Assembly: GCA_903926695.1 (NCBI GenBank)
Contig: CAIYKK010000288.1
Location: forward strand, 1 to 5,840
Reading direction: 5' to 3'
From: an uncultured Burkholderiales bacterium
Lineage (GTDB): Bacteria > Pseudomonadota > Gammaproteobacteria > Burkholderiales > Burkholderiaceae_C
Length of the DNA stretch: 5,840 nt
Both the position numbers and the translations under genes were made by a program. Of the stretch, positions 1 through 5,307 are shown piece by piece. Under the pieces are notes generated by a model. It did not search any database and was not told the origin of the DNA. It saw only the letters and a program-made list of their open reading frames with translations. How positions within the stretch are numbered: the stretch's first letter is position 1; the number at the start of each line of letters is the position of its first letter.

Positions 1-1
1 G

Positions 2-385
2 GAAATCGAACTCGCCCAGCGTTATTTGGCCATCGAACAAATCCGCTTTGGCCAGCGGCTGCGCGTGCAGTGGAATCTGGACGCCAGCGCCGCCGAGGCC
101 CGGCTGCCGCCCATGCTGCTGCAGCCGCTGGTGGAAAACGCCGTGCTGCACGGCGTCGAGCCCAGCGCCAGCGGCGCGCAGATCAAAATCACCACGCTCA
201 GGCGCGGCAGCATGGTGGTCATCAAAGTCACCAATTCCGCGCCCGCCGGAGCGGGCAAAACCGGCAACGGGCTGGCGCTGGCCAATGTGCGTGAGCGCTT
301 GTTTTTGCTGCACGACGTGCAGGCGCAGTTCCGGGCGGTGTTTAAAAACGGTTTATTTCAAGTCAGGCTGGAGATTCCCGCGTGA
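2..385 (+). CDS. LytS/AlgZ-type sensor histidine kinase, C-terminal part (5' end outside window)
   Basis: The reading frame is open from the first complete codon (base 2) to the TGA at 383-385, giving about 127 residues of the C-terminal end of a sensor kinase. It begins with the ELAQRYLAIEQIRFGQRL stretch typical of the end of the His_kinase (LytS/YehU/AlgZ) domain. A GHKL ATPase domain follows: the N box LLQPLVENAVLHGV (about 112-156) and a glycine-rich ATP-lid segment, GNGLALANVRERL (about 265-301). The phosphoacceptor histidine (in the family's NPHFLFN-type motif) and any sensor or membrane segments lie upstream, outside the window. The family autophosphorylates and transfers phosphate to a LytTR response regulator, which is the next gene, overlapping by 4 bases. 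Signal and targets cannot be told from this fragment. The family assignment is firm; calling it AlgZ itself is not justified. Confidence 0.9.
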   Translation, partial: EIELAQRYLAIEQIRFGQRLRVQWNLDASAAEARLPPMLLQPLVENAVLHGVEPSASGAQIKITTLRRGSMVVIKVTNSAPAGAGKTGNGLALANVRERLFLLHDVQAQFRAVFKNGLFQVRLEIPA

Positions 386-1125
386 AGCAGCTCAATATTC
401 TGGTGGTCGATGACGAAGCGCTGGCTAGAGCGCGCCTGCGCACCTTGCTGGGCGACTGCAGCGCGCCCGCCGCCCGCGTGGGCGGCGAAGCGGGCGACGC
501 GGTGCAGGCCATGCACGCGCTGCAGCACCAGGCGTTTGACGCGGTGCTGCTCGACATTCACATGCCCGGCACCGACGGCCTGGGGCTGGCGGCCCGCATC
601 GCTGCCTTGCCGAACCCGCCCGCCGTGGTGTTTGTGACGGCGCATGCCGAACATGCCGTGCAGGCGTTTGAACTGGAAGCGGTGGATTATTTGACCAAGC
701 CGGTGCGGCTGCAGCGGCTGCAGCAGGCGCTGCAAAAAATCGAGCGCCTGCAATTGACCCAGCCGACGCGCCCGGTGCCCAAGCTGGAAGAAACCCTCTT
801 GATTCAGGAACGTGGCCGCACCGAGCGCGTGCCGTTGGCCGAAGTGCTGTATTTCAAGGCCGAACTCAAATACATCACCGTGCGAACGGCCCGGCGCAGC
901 TACATTCTGGACGGCTCGCTGAACGAGCTGGAAGCGCTGTACGCGGGCCGGTTCATGCGCATTCACCGCAACGCGCTGATTGCCCGGCGCGCCGTTCGCG
1001 CCCTCGAAAAGCATTTCGACGCCGAAGAGGGCGAAGGCTGGGCCGTGCGGCTCGAAGGTCTGGACGAGCTGCTGACCGTCTCGCGCCGCCAGCTCAGCGC
1101 GGTGCGAGAGGCCATTGCGGCTTGA
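382..1125 (+). CDS. LytTR-family response regulator (AlgR-like)
   Basis: A 247-residue cytoplasmic DNA-binding response regulator. The receiver domain spans about residues 4-120, with the acidic pair D10/D11, the phosphoacceptor D58 (in LLDIHMPG), T86 and K106 (in LTKP) all present, so it should be phosphorylatable. A short Q/R/L-rich linker leads to a LytTR DNA-binding domain at about 137-245, with LAEVLYFKAELKYITV and the family hallmark RFMRIHRNALI (190-200). Length and architecture match AlgR/LytR/YehT. The GTG start at 382 is preferred because it gives a complete receiver N-terminus (MKQLNILVVDDEA), is preceded by GGAG at 370-373 with 8 bases of spacing, and overlaps the kinase stop as GTGA, so translation is probably coupled. 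Targets are unknown. LytTR proteins usually bind pairs of short direct repeats in promoters. Its 3' end faces maeB. Confidence 0.95.
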   Translation: MKQLNILVVDDEALARARLRTLLGDCSAPAARVGGEAGDAVQAMHALQHQAFDAVLLDIHMPGTDGLGLAARIAALPNPPAVVFVTAHAEHAVQAFELEAVDYLTKPVRLQRLQQALQKIERLQLTQPTRPVPKLEETLLIQERGRTERVPLAEVLYFKAELKYITVRTARRSYILDGSLNELEALYAGRFMRIHRNALIARRAVRALEKHFDAEEGEGWAVRLEGLDELLTVSRRQLSAVREAIAA

Positions 1126-1132
1126 GGCCGCA
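1116..1132. other. Small GC-rich hairpin at the convergent junction of response regulator and maeB
   Basis: A near-perfect inverted repeat TGCGGC-TTGAG-GCCGCA covers the last codons and stop of the response regulator gene and enters the 22-base gap before the maeB stop. A further T-G pair could extend the stem. No T-run follows directly on either strand; the nearest is TTTT at 1145-1148. It is therefore not a canonical intrinsic terminator, though it could aid termination or protect 3' ends of the converging transcripts. Six-base palindromic stems are common by chance in GC-rich DNA. Confidence 0.3.
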
Positions 1133-1147
1133 GCAGCGGATGGCTTT

Positions 1148-3445
1148 TCAGCGCACGGCGCTGGCGTTGGCCACGGCCAGCGCAGTCATGTTCAGCACCC
1201 GGCGCACGGTGGCCGACGGCGTCAGAATGTGCGCCGTGGCCGCCGCGCCCAGCAGAATCGGCCCCACCGTCACGCCTTCGCCGCCGGTGACCTTGAGCAC
1301 GTTGAACAGGATGTTGGCCGAGTCCAGGTTTGGGCAGATCAGGATGTTGGCCTCGCCGGTCAGCGTGGTGTCCATCAGCAGGTTGCGGCGGATGTCTTCC
1401 GACAGGGCCGCGTCGCCGTGCATTTCGCCGTCGCATTCCACATCGGGCGCCATCTTGGCGAACAGCTCGCGCGCGCGCCGCATCTTCAGCGCCGAAGCGC
1501 TGCGCGACGAGCCGTAGTTGGAATGCGACAAAAAGGCCACCTTGGGCGGCAGGCCAAAGCGGCGCACTTCTTCCGCCGCCATCAGCGCAATGCCCGCCAA
1601 TTGTTCGGCGCTCGGGTCTTCGTTGACGAAGGTGTCGGCGATGAAGATGGTGTGCTTTTGCAGCATCAGCGCGTTCAGCGTGGCAAACACCGGCGCGCCC
1701 GGCTTCATGCCGATGATGTCGCGCAAATGCCCCAGATGCACATCAAAACGCCCGTGCAGGCCGCATAGCATGGCGTCGGCGTCGCCGAGTTCGACCATCA
1801 GCGCGGCAATCGTCGTGGTTGAGCGGCGCACCGCCGCTTTGGCCGCTTCGGGGCTGACGCCGTCGCGCCCGAGCAGGCGGTGGTAGGTTTCCCAATACTG
1901 GCGAAAGCGCGAATCGTCCTCGGGATTCACGCATTCCACGTCGTGGCCCAGACGCATGCGCAGACCGGCTTTCAAAATCCGCGCCTCGATCACCGCCGGA
2001 CGGCCAATCAGAATCGGCGTGGCGATGCCGTCGTCGAGCACCAGCTGGGCGGCGCGCAGCACGCGCTCGTCTTCGCCCTCGGCGTAGGCGACGCGTTTGG
2101 CCGTGGCCATGCGGGCCGCGCCGAACACCGGGCGCATCAGCATGCCGGTCGAATAAACAAAGCGCGACAGGCTTTGGCGATACGCTTCCATGTCCTGAAT
2201 TGGGCGGGTGGCGACGCCGGATTCTTCTGCCGCTTTGGCGACCGCTGGGGCAATGCGCAAAATCAGGCGCGAGTCAAACGGCGTCGGGATCAAATAATCG
2301 GGGCCGAAAGACAACTCTTGACCGGCGTAGGCCCGCGCCACTTCTTCGCTGATGTCGGCCTTGGCCAGATGGGCGATTTCGCGCACGCAGGCCAGCTTCA
2401 TGGCCTCGGTGATTTTGGTTGCGCCGCAGTCCAGCGCGCCCCGGAAAATGTACGGAAAACACAGCACGTTGTTGACCTGATTCGGGTAGTCCGAGCGGCC
2501 TGTGGCGATGATGCAGTCGGGCCGCACGGCTTTGGCCAGCTCGGGGCGGATTTCCGGCTCGGGGTTGGCCAGCGCCAAAATGATGGGGCTGCGCGCCATC
2601 GTTTTGACCATGTCTTGTGTCAGAACGCCGGGCGCCGAGCAGCCCAAAAATACGTCCGCGCCGTTGACCACATCGGCCAGCGTGCGCCATTTGGTGTTCT
2701 GCGCAAAACGCGCTTTGGATTCGTCAAAACCACCGGGGCGGCCTTCGTAAATCACGCCTTTGGAGTCGCAGACATAGACGTTTTCGCGCCGCACGCCCAG
2801 GCCGACCATCACGTCCAGACAGGCCAGCGCCGCCGCGCCCGCGCCGGAGACGGCCAGGCGCACGCTGTCAATCGGCTTGTTGACCAGCTCCAGCCCGTTG
2901 AGCAGCGCGGCTGACGAAATGATGGCCGTGCCGTGCTGGTCGTCGTGAAAGACCGGAATCTTCATGCGCTCGCGCAGCTTTTTTTCGATGTAGAAGCACT
3001 CGGGCGCTTTGATGTCTTCGAGGTTCACGCCGCCCAGCGTCGGCTCCATCGCGGCGATGATTTCGACCAGCTTGTCGGGGTCGTTTTCGGCCAGTTCGAT
3101 GTCGAACACGTCGATACCGGCAAATTTCTTGAACAGGCAGCCTTTGCCTTCCATGACCGGCTTGGAGGCCAGCGGGCCGATGTTGCCCAGACCCAGCACG
3201 GCGGTGCCGTTGGTGATGACGCCGACCAGATTGCCGCGCGAGGTGTAGTCAGCGGCCAGCGACGGATCGGCTTCGATATCGAGGCAGGGATAGGCCACGC
3301 CGGGCGAATAGGCCAGGGACAGGTCGCGCTGGTTCGACAGCGGCTTGGTGGCGTTGACGGAAATTTTGCCGCGTGTGGGCAGGCGGTGGTAGTCGCGGGC
3401 GGCGTCGCGCAGGGCCAGCTCGGCGGGGGAAAGGGGGGTGTTCAT
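1148..3445 (-). CDS. maeB: NADP-dependent malic enzyme with C-terminal phosphotransacetylase-like domain (MaeB)
   Basis: A 765-residue cytosolic enzyme converting L-malate and NADP+ to pyruvate, CO2 and NADPH, linking the TCA cycle to pyruvate/acetyl-CoA metabolism. Malic enzyme part, about residues 10-430: the catalytic-tyrosine segment AYSPGV (Y46), [15 protein letters not shown] (76-90), the lysine region EGKGCLFKK (100-107), metal-ligand motifs NLEDIK (E143/D144) and HDDQHGT (167-173), the dinucleotide-binding SGAGAAA (200-206), ANPEPE (293-298) and SDYPNQVNN (318-326). From about 440 to the end it resembles phosphotransacetylase ([40 protein letters not shown]). In hybrid malic enzymes this part is known as an allosteric acetyl-CoA-sensing module rather than a working Pta. 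Length fits E. coli MaeB (about 760). The start at 3445 is chosen because [10 protein letters not shown] follows a GAGGAG ribosome site. The frame stays open to 3628, but that 61-residue extension is Arg-rich, not family-like and lacks support. Confidence 0.97.
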   Translation of the reverse strand: MNTPLSPAELALRDAARDYHRLPTRGKISVNATKPLSNQRDLSLAYSPGVAYPCLDIEADPSLAADYTSRGNLVGVITNGTAVLGLGNIGPLASKPVMEGKGCLFKKFAGIDVFDIELAENDPDKLVEIIAAMEPTLGGVNLEDIKAPECFYIEKKLRERMKIPVFHDDQHGTAIISSAALLNGLELVNKPIDSVRLAVSGAGAAALACLDVMVGLGVRRENVYVCDSKGVIYEGRPGGFDESKARFAQNTKWRTLADVVNGADVFLGCSAPGVLTQDMVKTMARSPIILALANPEPEIRPELAKAVRPDCIIATGRSDYPNQVNNVLCFPYIFRGALDCGATKITEAMKLACVREIAHLAKADISEEVARAYAGQELSFGPDYLIPTPFDSRLILRIAPAVAKAAEESGVATRPIQDMEAYRQSLSRFVYSTGMLMRPVFGAARMATAKRVAYAEGEDERVLRAAQLVLDDGIATPILIGRPAVIEARILKAGLRMRLGHDVECVNPEDDSRFRQYWETYHRLLGRDGVSPEAAKAAVRRSTTTIAALMVELGDADAMLCGLHGRFDVHLGHLRDIIGMKPGAPVFATLNALMLQKHTIFIADTFVNEDPSAEQLAGIALMAAEEVRRFGLPPKVAFLSHSNYGSSRSASALKMRRARELFAKMAPDVECDGEMHGDAALSEDIRRNLLMDTTLTGEANILICPNLDSANILFNVLKVTGGEGVTVGPILLGAAATAHILTPSATVRRVLNMTALAVANASAVR

Positions 3446-3448
3446 AGG

Positions 3449-3454
3449 CTCCTC
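3449..3454 (-). promoter_or_regulatory. Ribosome binding site of maeB
   Basis: On the minus strand GAGGAG lies 3 bases before the ATG at 3445 (about 5 if GAGG is taken as the core). This decides the maeB start against the longer upstream open frame. Confidence 0.75.
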
Positions 3455-3621
3455 GTGCCGTGTAAAAAAACGTTTCATTTTAGAGAAGCGGCCCGGCGCT
3501 GCACGCCGCCCGAGCAGAAACCGATCATTGCCCATTGTCATGGCGCAAGTGGAGGCGAAAAAGTTCGGCAAATTTGCGTGCCAGCGTTCAACCGCTCCCG
3601 CCCCCAGCAGGACATCGAAAA

Positions 3622-3652
3622 TTGACACCCAAAATGATATTGATAATTAAAT
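3622..3652 (+). promoter_or_regulatory. Candidate upstream promoter with perfect -35 box
   Basis: TTGACA (3622-3627) is a perfect sigma-70 -35 hexamer. The best -10 is TTAAAT (3647-3652, 4/6) at a long spacing of 19, or GATAAT (3642-3647) at a too-short 14. If used, it would give the acidic protein mRNA a leader of about 185 bases and include the Fur-like site and the tandem repeats in transcribed or proximal DNA. Weak candidate. Confidence 0.25.
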
Positions 3653-3654
3653 TT
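3636..3654. promoter_or_regulatory. Fur-box-like sequence (tentative)
   Basis: GATATTGATAATTAAATTT agrees at 13 of 19 positions, by eye, with the classical Fur box of GATAAT-type units. It overlaps the -10 region of the TTGACA candidate promoter, a plausible place for a repressor. The whole stretch is AT-rich, so chance matches are likely. Confidence 0.2.
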
Positions 3655-3674
3655 GATGGTGAGTGATTAAATTG

Positions 3675-3702
3675 ATTATTTTTATGTGGCGTGCATTGTG
3701 AA
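3675..3702 (-). promoter_or_regulatory. Candidate promoter for maeB
   Basis: On the minus strand TTCACA (3702-3697, 5/6 to the -35 consensus) is followed after 16 bases by AATAAT (3680-3675, 5/6 to the -10 consensus). Transcription would reach maeB through a leader of roughly 220 bases. No better pair was seen closer to maeB; TAAAAT at 3482-3477 has no recognisable -35. AT-richness lowers confidence. Confidence 0.3.
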
Positions 3703-3745
3703 ATAGTGCCTGAAATTCAAAGTATTTTTGGAAAACACGCTGTTG

Positions 3746-3758
3746 GCTGGATGCCAGC
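3746..3758. other. Short hairpin GCTGG-ATG-CCAGC
   Basis: A perfect 5-bp inverted repeat with a 3-base loop stands as a GC-rich island in AT-rich DNA, 2 bases before the tandem 10-mer array. It could be one end of a small dispersed repeat element or part of an operator. No T-run follows directly, so it is not a standard terminator. Confidence 0.3.
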
Positions 3759-3760
3759 GT

Positions 3761-3790
3761 ATAGCTTTTGATAGCTTTTGATAGCTTTTA
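3761..3790 (+). repeat. Threefold 10-bp tandem repeat (ATAGCTTTTG) upstream of the acidic protein gene
   Basis: ATAGCTTTTG occurs at 3761-3770 and 3771-3780, and as ATAGCTTTTA at 3781-3790, differing only in the last base. The period of 10 is close to one DNA helix turn, so copies present the same face to a bound protein. The array ends 27 bases before the candidate -10 (3817) and 55 before the start codon, where activators usually bind. It could equally be a slippage-prone array or part of a dispersed intergenic repeat. Confidence 0.9.
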
Positions 3791-3816
3791 TTGTCTGGTG
3801 TGACGGGTGATCGCTG

Positions 3817-3822
3817 TAAAAT
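3817..3822 (+). promoter_or_regulatory. Candidate -10 box of the acidic protein gene
   Basis: TAAAAT (5/6 to the -10 consensus) lies 22 bases before the ATG at 3845. The only -35-like hexamer is TTGTCT (3791-3796) at an overlong 20-base spacing. A promoter here would therefore be weak alone and likely need an activator bound upstream, where the tandem 10-mers lie. Confidence 0.35.
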
Positions 3823-3834
3823 AATTTTTTAAAT

Positions 3835-3838
3835 AGGA
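3835..3838 (+). promoter_or_regulatory. Ribosome binding site of the acidic protein gene
   Basis: AGGA within AAATAGGAAATAAT ends 6 bases before the ATG at 3845. It is the only good site and supports that start. Confidence 0.7.
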
Positions 3839-3844
3839 AATAAT

Positions 3845-5221
3845 ATGAAAACAACTTCGACAAATTCATTTGATTTTGAAAATCAAACCGTGACCGGCTT
3901 GAATATTAATGCTGATCAGGGTTTTAATTATCTTGATAACGCGCATGGCGAACTTGTCGGCGTGAGCCAGCCTTTGGTGGTCGGCGCTACGGATGGCGCG
4001 GATGTCAATTTGCTACATATTTTGAGTGAGCTTGAAACGCAGGCTTTTCAAGCCCCTGCCATCGAGCAGGATTCAGCGGCAGAAGTTGAAGACACTGCTT
4101 CAACGGATGGGGCCGCTGCTGGTCAGCGGGTCGCTGCATTGACGGCTGAGTCTGGGGTTGAGATGCAAATCGCGCCCGAGATCCGGGTGCATGCGATCTT
4201 TATTGACCCTCCGATTTTGTTCACAGGCTGGCTTGGGGTCGATGCGCCGCAAATTGAGGTCGAGCCTATCCTTGTTGACACCGCAGGCGCCGGTGATGTT
4301 GATGCTAGCGCCGGGTTACTCGAAACCGTGACACTTACCGGCGAGCCGGAGGTGATTGCCTCCACTGACTCGCACGATGGAGACCTTGTCGCCCCCGAGG
4401 TGGACATGGCCGTCATCGAGATACCCGTGGACGCGGAGCCTGTAGTGGATGCGCCGATTGCAGACACCGCCATTGCAGATGCATCCCATGACGCACCAGC
4501 GGACGATGCAGTGGACGCCCCGTTTATGGAAACCGGGATTCAAATTGATCCCCAGGTGGACACGCTGGAGCCTTTGGTGTGCATCGGGATGCCGGTTTTT
4601 ATCGATGATGGGTTTGTTTTGACGGACGGCGGCCTTTTTGAACTCACCTTCCCGGAAGTTTTTGTTGCTCAGCCGCCTGTCGATGGCACTGACAGCAACT
4701 CAACCGATGCCAGTATCGAGGTGCCCCAAGTCCAGGTGTGTGAAGGTTATCCCGCGCCAAAAACGGTAGAGCTCAACGGCGAGCCGGAAGTGATTTCGGC
4801 CAAGGAATCGCAAGACACCGAACTCAACGCCGTTGGCATTGACGCGCCAGTTGAAAGTACGTCAACAGGCGATGAAACGGTGGATGTATCGGCTGTTGAG
4901 CCTGCGATTGACATGCTTGAGCCGACCATCTGCATCGGCGTGCCGATTTTGCTGGTCGATCCCGTTGTCTTGACGGATGGCGGTACTTTTGTGTTTCAGT
5001 TCCCGGAAGTTTTCTCTTTTCAGCCTGTCATCGACAGCGTTGAAGCCAATGGCGCCGACACCCTGCCGCCCGAGCTGACGACCTGCGGCGGCGATCTGAT
5101 ACCCGAGATGGTGACGATCAACGGCGAGCCGGAGGTCATCTTTTCCAAGGACTTCGTCGAGACGGAATCGGGTGCCGCAGAGATTACACTGACCGGGGTG
5201 GCAGAGGGCCATCCGGCCTGA
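3845..5221 (+). CDS. Hypothetical extremely acidic protein with degenerate internal repeats
   Basis: 458 residues, family not recognised. A hand count gives 44 Asp and 43 Glu against 4 Lys and 2 Arg, with no Lys/Arg from residue 115 to 305. The N-terminus (about 1-100; MKTTSTNSFDFENQTVTGLN) has no hydrophobic signal or membrane segment. Modules follow that pair a hydrophobic block with a short motif. The block is LEPLVCIGMPVFIDDG (241-256) and LEPTICIGVP (358-367), each continuing to LTDGG and FPEVF, with a diverged version at about 105-145. The motif is TLTGEPEVI (163-171), ELNGEPEVI (309-317) and TINGEPEVI (424-432). Asp/Ala/Val/Pro-rich linkers join them. The only four cysteines (246, 299, 363, 414) lie in modules 2 and 3, two per module. 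Start chosen by AGGA at 3835. Base composition is visibly less GC-rich than neighbouring genes. A glycosyltransferase gene follows in the same direction. Possible roles (inference): a secreted or surface protein, a cation-binding protein, or a glycosylation substrate. No RTX nonapeptides are seen. Confidence 0.85.
   Translation: MKTTSTNSFDFENQTVTGLNINADQGFNYLDNAHGELVGVSQPLVVGATDGADVNLLHILSELETQAFQAPAIEQDSAAEVEDTASTDGAAAGQRVAALTAESGVEMQIAPEIRVHAIFIDPPILFTGWLGVDAPQIEVEPILVDTAGAGDVDASAGLLETVTLTGEPEVIASTDSHDGDLVAPEVDMAVIEIPVDAEPVVDAPIADTAIADASHDAPADDAVDAPFMETGIQIDPQVDTLEPLVCIGMPVFIDDGFVLTDGGLFELTFPEVFVAQPPVDGTDSNSTDASIEVPQVQVCEGYPAPKTVELNGEPEVISAKESQDTELNAVGIDAPVESTSTGDETVDVSAVEPAIDMLEPTICIGVPILLVDPVVLTDGGTFVFQFPEVFSFQPVIDSVEANGADTLPPELTTCGGDLIPEMVTINGEPEVIFSKDFVETESGAAEITLTGVAEGHPA
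4157..4363 (+). repeat. Protein-level repeat module 1 (most diverged)
   Basis: Encodes residues 105-173 of the acidic protein. IAPEIRVHAIFIDPPILFTG aligns loosely with the hydrophobic block of modules 2 and 3 but lacks their cysteine. It is followed by ETVTLTGEPEVIAS, the first copy of the GEPEVI motif. The core GGCGAGCCGGA at 4340-4350 is identical at nucleotide level to the other two copies. Confidence 0.55.
4559..4801 (+). repeat. Protein-level repeat module 2
   Basis: Encodes residues 239-319: hydrophobic block with C246, LTDGG (259-263), FPEVF (269-273), an acidic spacer, C299, then KTVELNGEPEVISA. It is clearly homologous to module 3, with block-to-block spacing of 117 residues (C246 to C363). 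Confidence 0.85.
4910..5146 (+). repeat. Protein-level repeat module 3
   Basis: Encodes residues 356-434: LEPTICIGVP with C363, LTDGG (376-380), FPEVF (386-390), C414, then EMVTINGEPEVIFS. TTCCCGGAAGTTTT is shared exactly with module 2 at nucleotide level, pointing to duplication rather than convergence. EITLTG at residues 446-451 in the C-terminal tail echoes the start of the motif again. Confidence 0.85.
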
Positions 5222-5293
5222 CCCGTAGCGGTTTTGGGCCTGGATGGATGCCAATCTGAGTGGGTTGATGCACAAGCACTCTGTCAATAACAG

Positions 5294-5304
5294 GGAGTTT
5301 TTTT
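5294..5304 (+). promoter_or_regulatory. Ribosome binding site and T7 tract before the glycosyltransferase start
   Basis: GGAG (5294-5297) is followed at once by seven T (5298-5304) and then ACC before the GTG at 5308, a 10-base spacing. The T-run occupies most of the gap between ribosome site and start. The rest of the 86-base gap after the acidic gene shows no terminator or clear promoter, so co-transcription is plausible. Confidence 0.6.
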
Positions 5305-5307
5305 ACC

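Larger units (their letters stand above)
3446..3844. other. Divergent intergenic region between maeB and the acidic protein gene
   Basis: 399 bases with no convincing gene. The maeB-proximal half, up to about 3610, is GC-rich, with a small inverted repeat CGGCG-CTGCA-CGCCG at 3494-3508 and an A7 run at 3464-3470. From about 3615 to the ATG at 3845 the sequence becomes very AT-rich, unlike everything around it. That part holds candidate promoters both ways, a near-repeat of GATAATTAAATTTGAT (3642-3657) as GATTAAATTGAT (3665-3676), a short hairpin at 3746-3758, and three tandem 10-mers at 3761-3790. Short frames running through the region from the maeB side look spurious. Confidence 0.8.

Noticed and set aside
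358..1014. Minus-strand open frame opposite the response regulator
   Set aside because: Low-complexity His/Gln/Arg-rich translation; it is a shadow of the confirmed LytTR regulator.
3446..3628. N-terminal extension of maeB by 61 codons
   Set aside because: The open frame continues, but the family starts near [10 protein letters not shown], a GAGGAG site precedes the 3445 ATG, and the extension does not look like a malic enzyme or a targeting sequence.
1115..3628. Long plus-strand open frames opposite maeB (for example 1880-2914 and 2933-3625)
   Set aside because: Their translations are rich in His, Arg, Gln and Ala with no domain pattern. They are mirror frames of a strongly GC-biased, well-conserved coding gene.
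3690..3720. CRP-type site (TGTGA-N6-TCACA)
   Set aside because: Only the left half (TTGTGA) is present; the right half reads GCCTG.
3744..3759. Sigma-54 promoter (TGGC...GC)
   Set aside because: GG and GC are 10 bases apart, but the -12 element reads CAGC rather than TTGC and the -24 element lacks the CAC part. The hairpin explains the pattern as well.
3845..5221. RTX / type I secretion repeat protein
   Set aside because: Acidic composition suggests it, but no GGxGxDxxx nonapeptides are present, and the C-terminus lacks a recognisable secretion-signal pattern.
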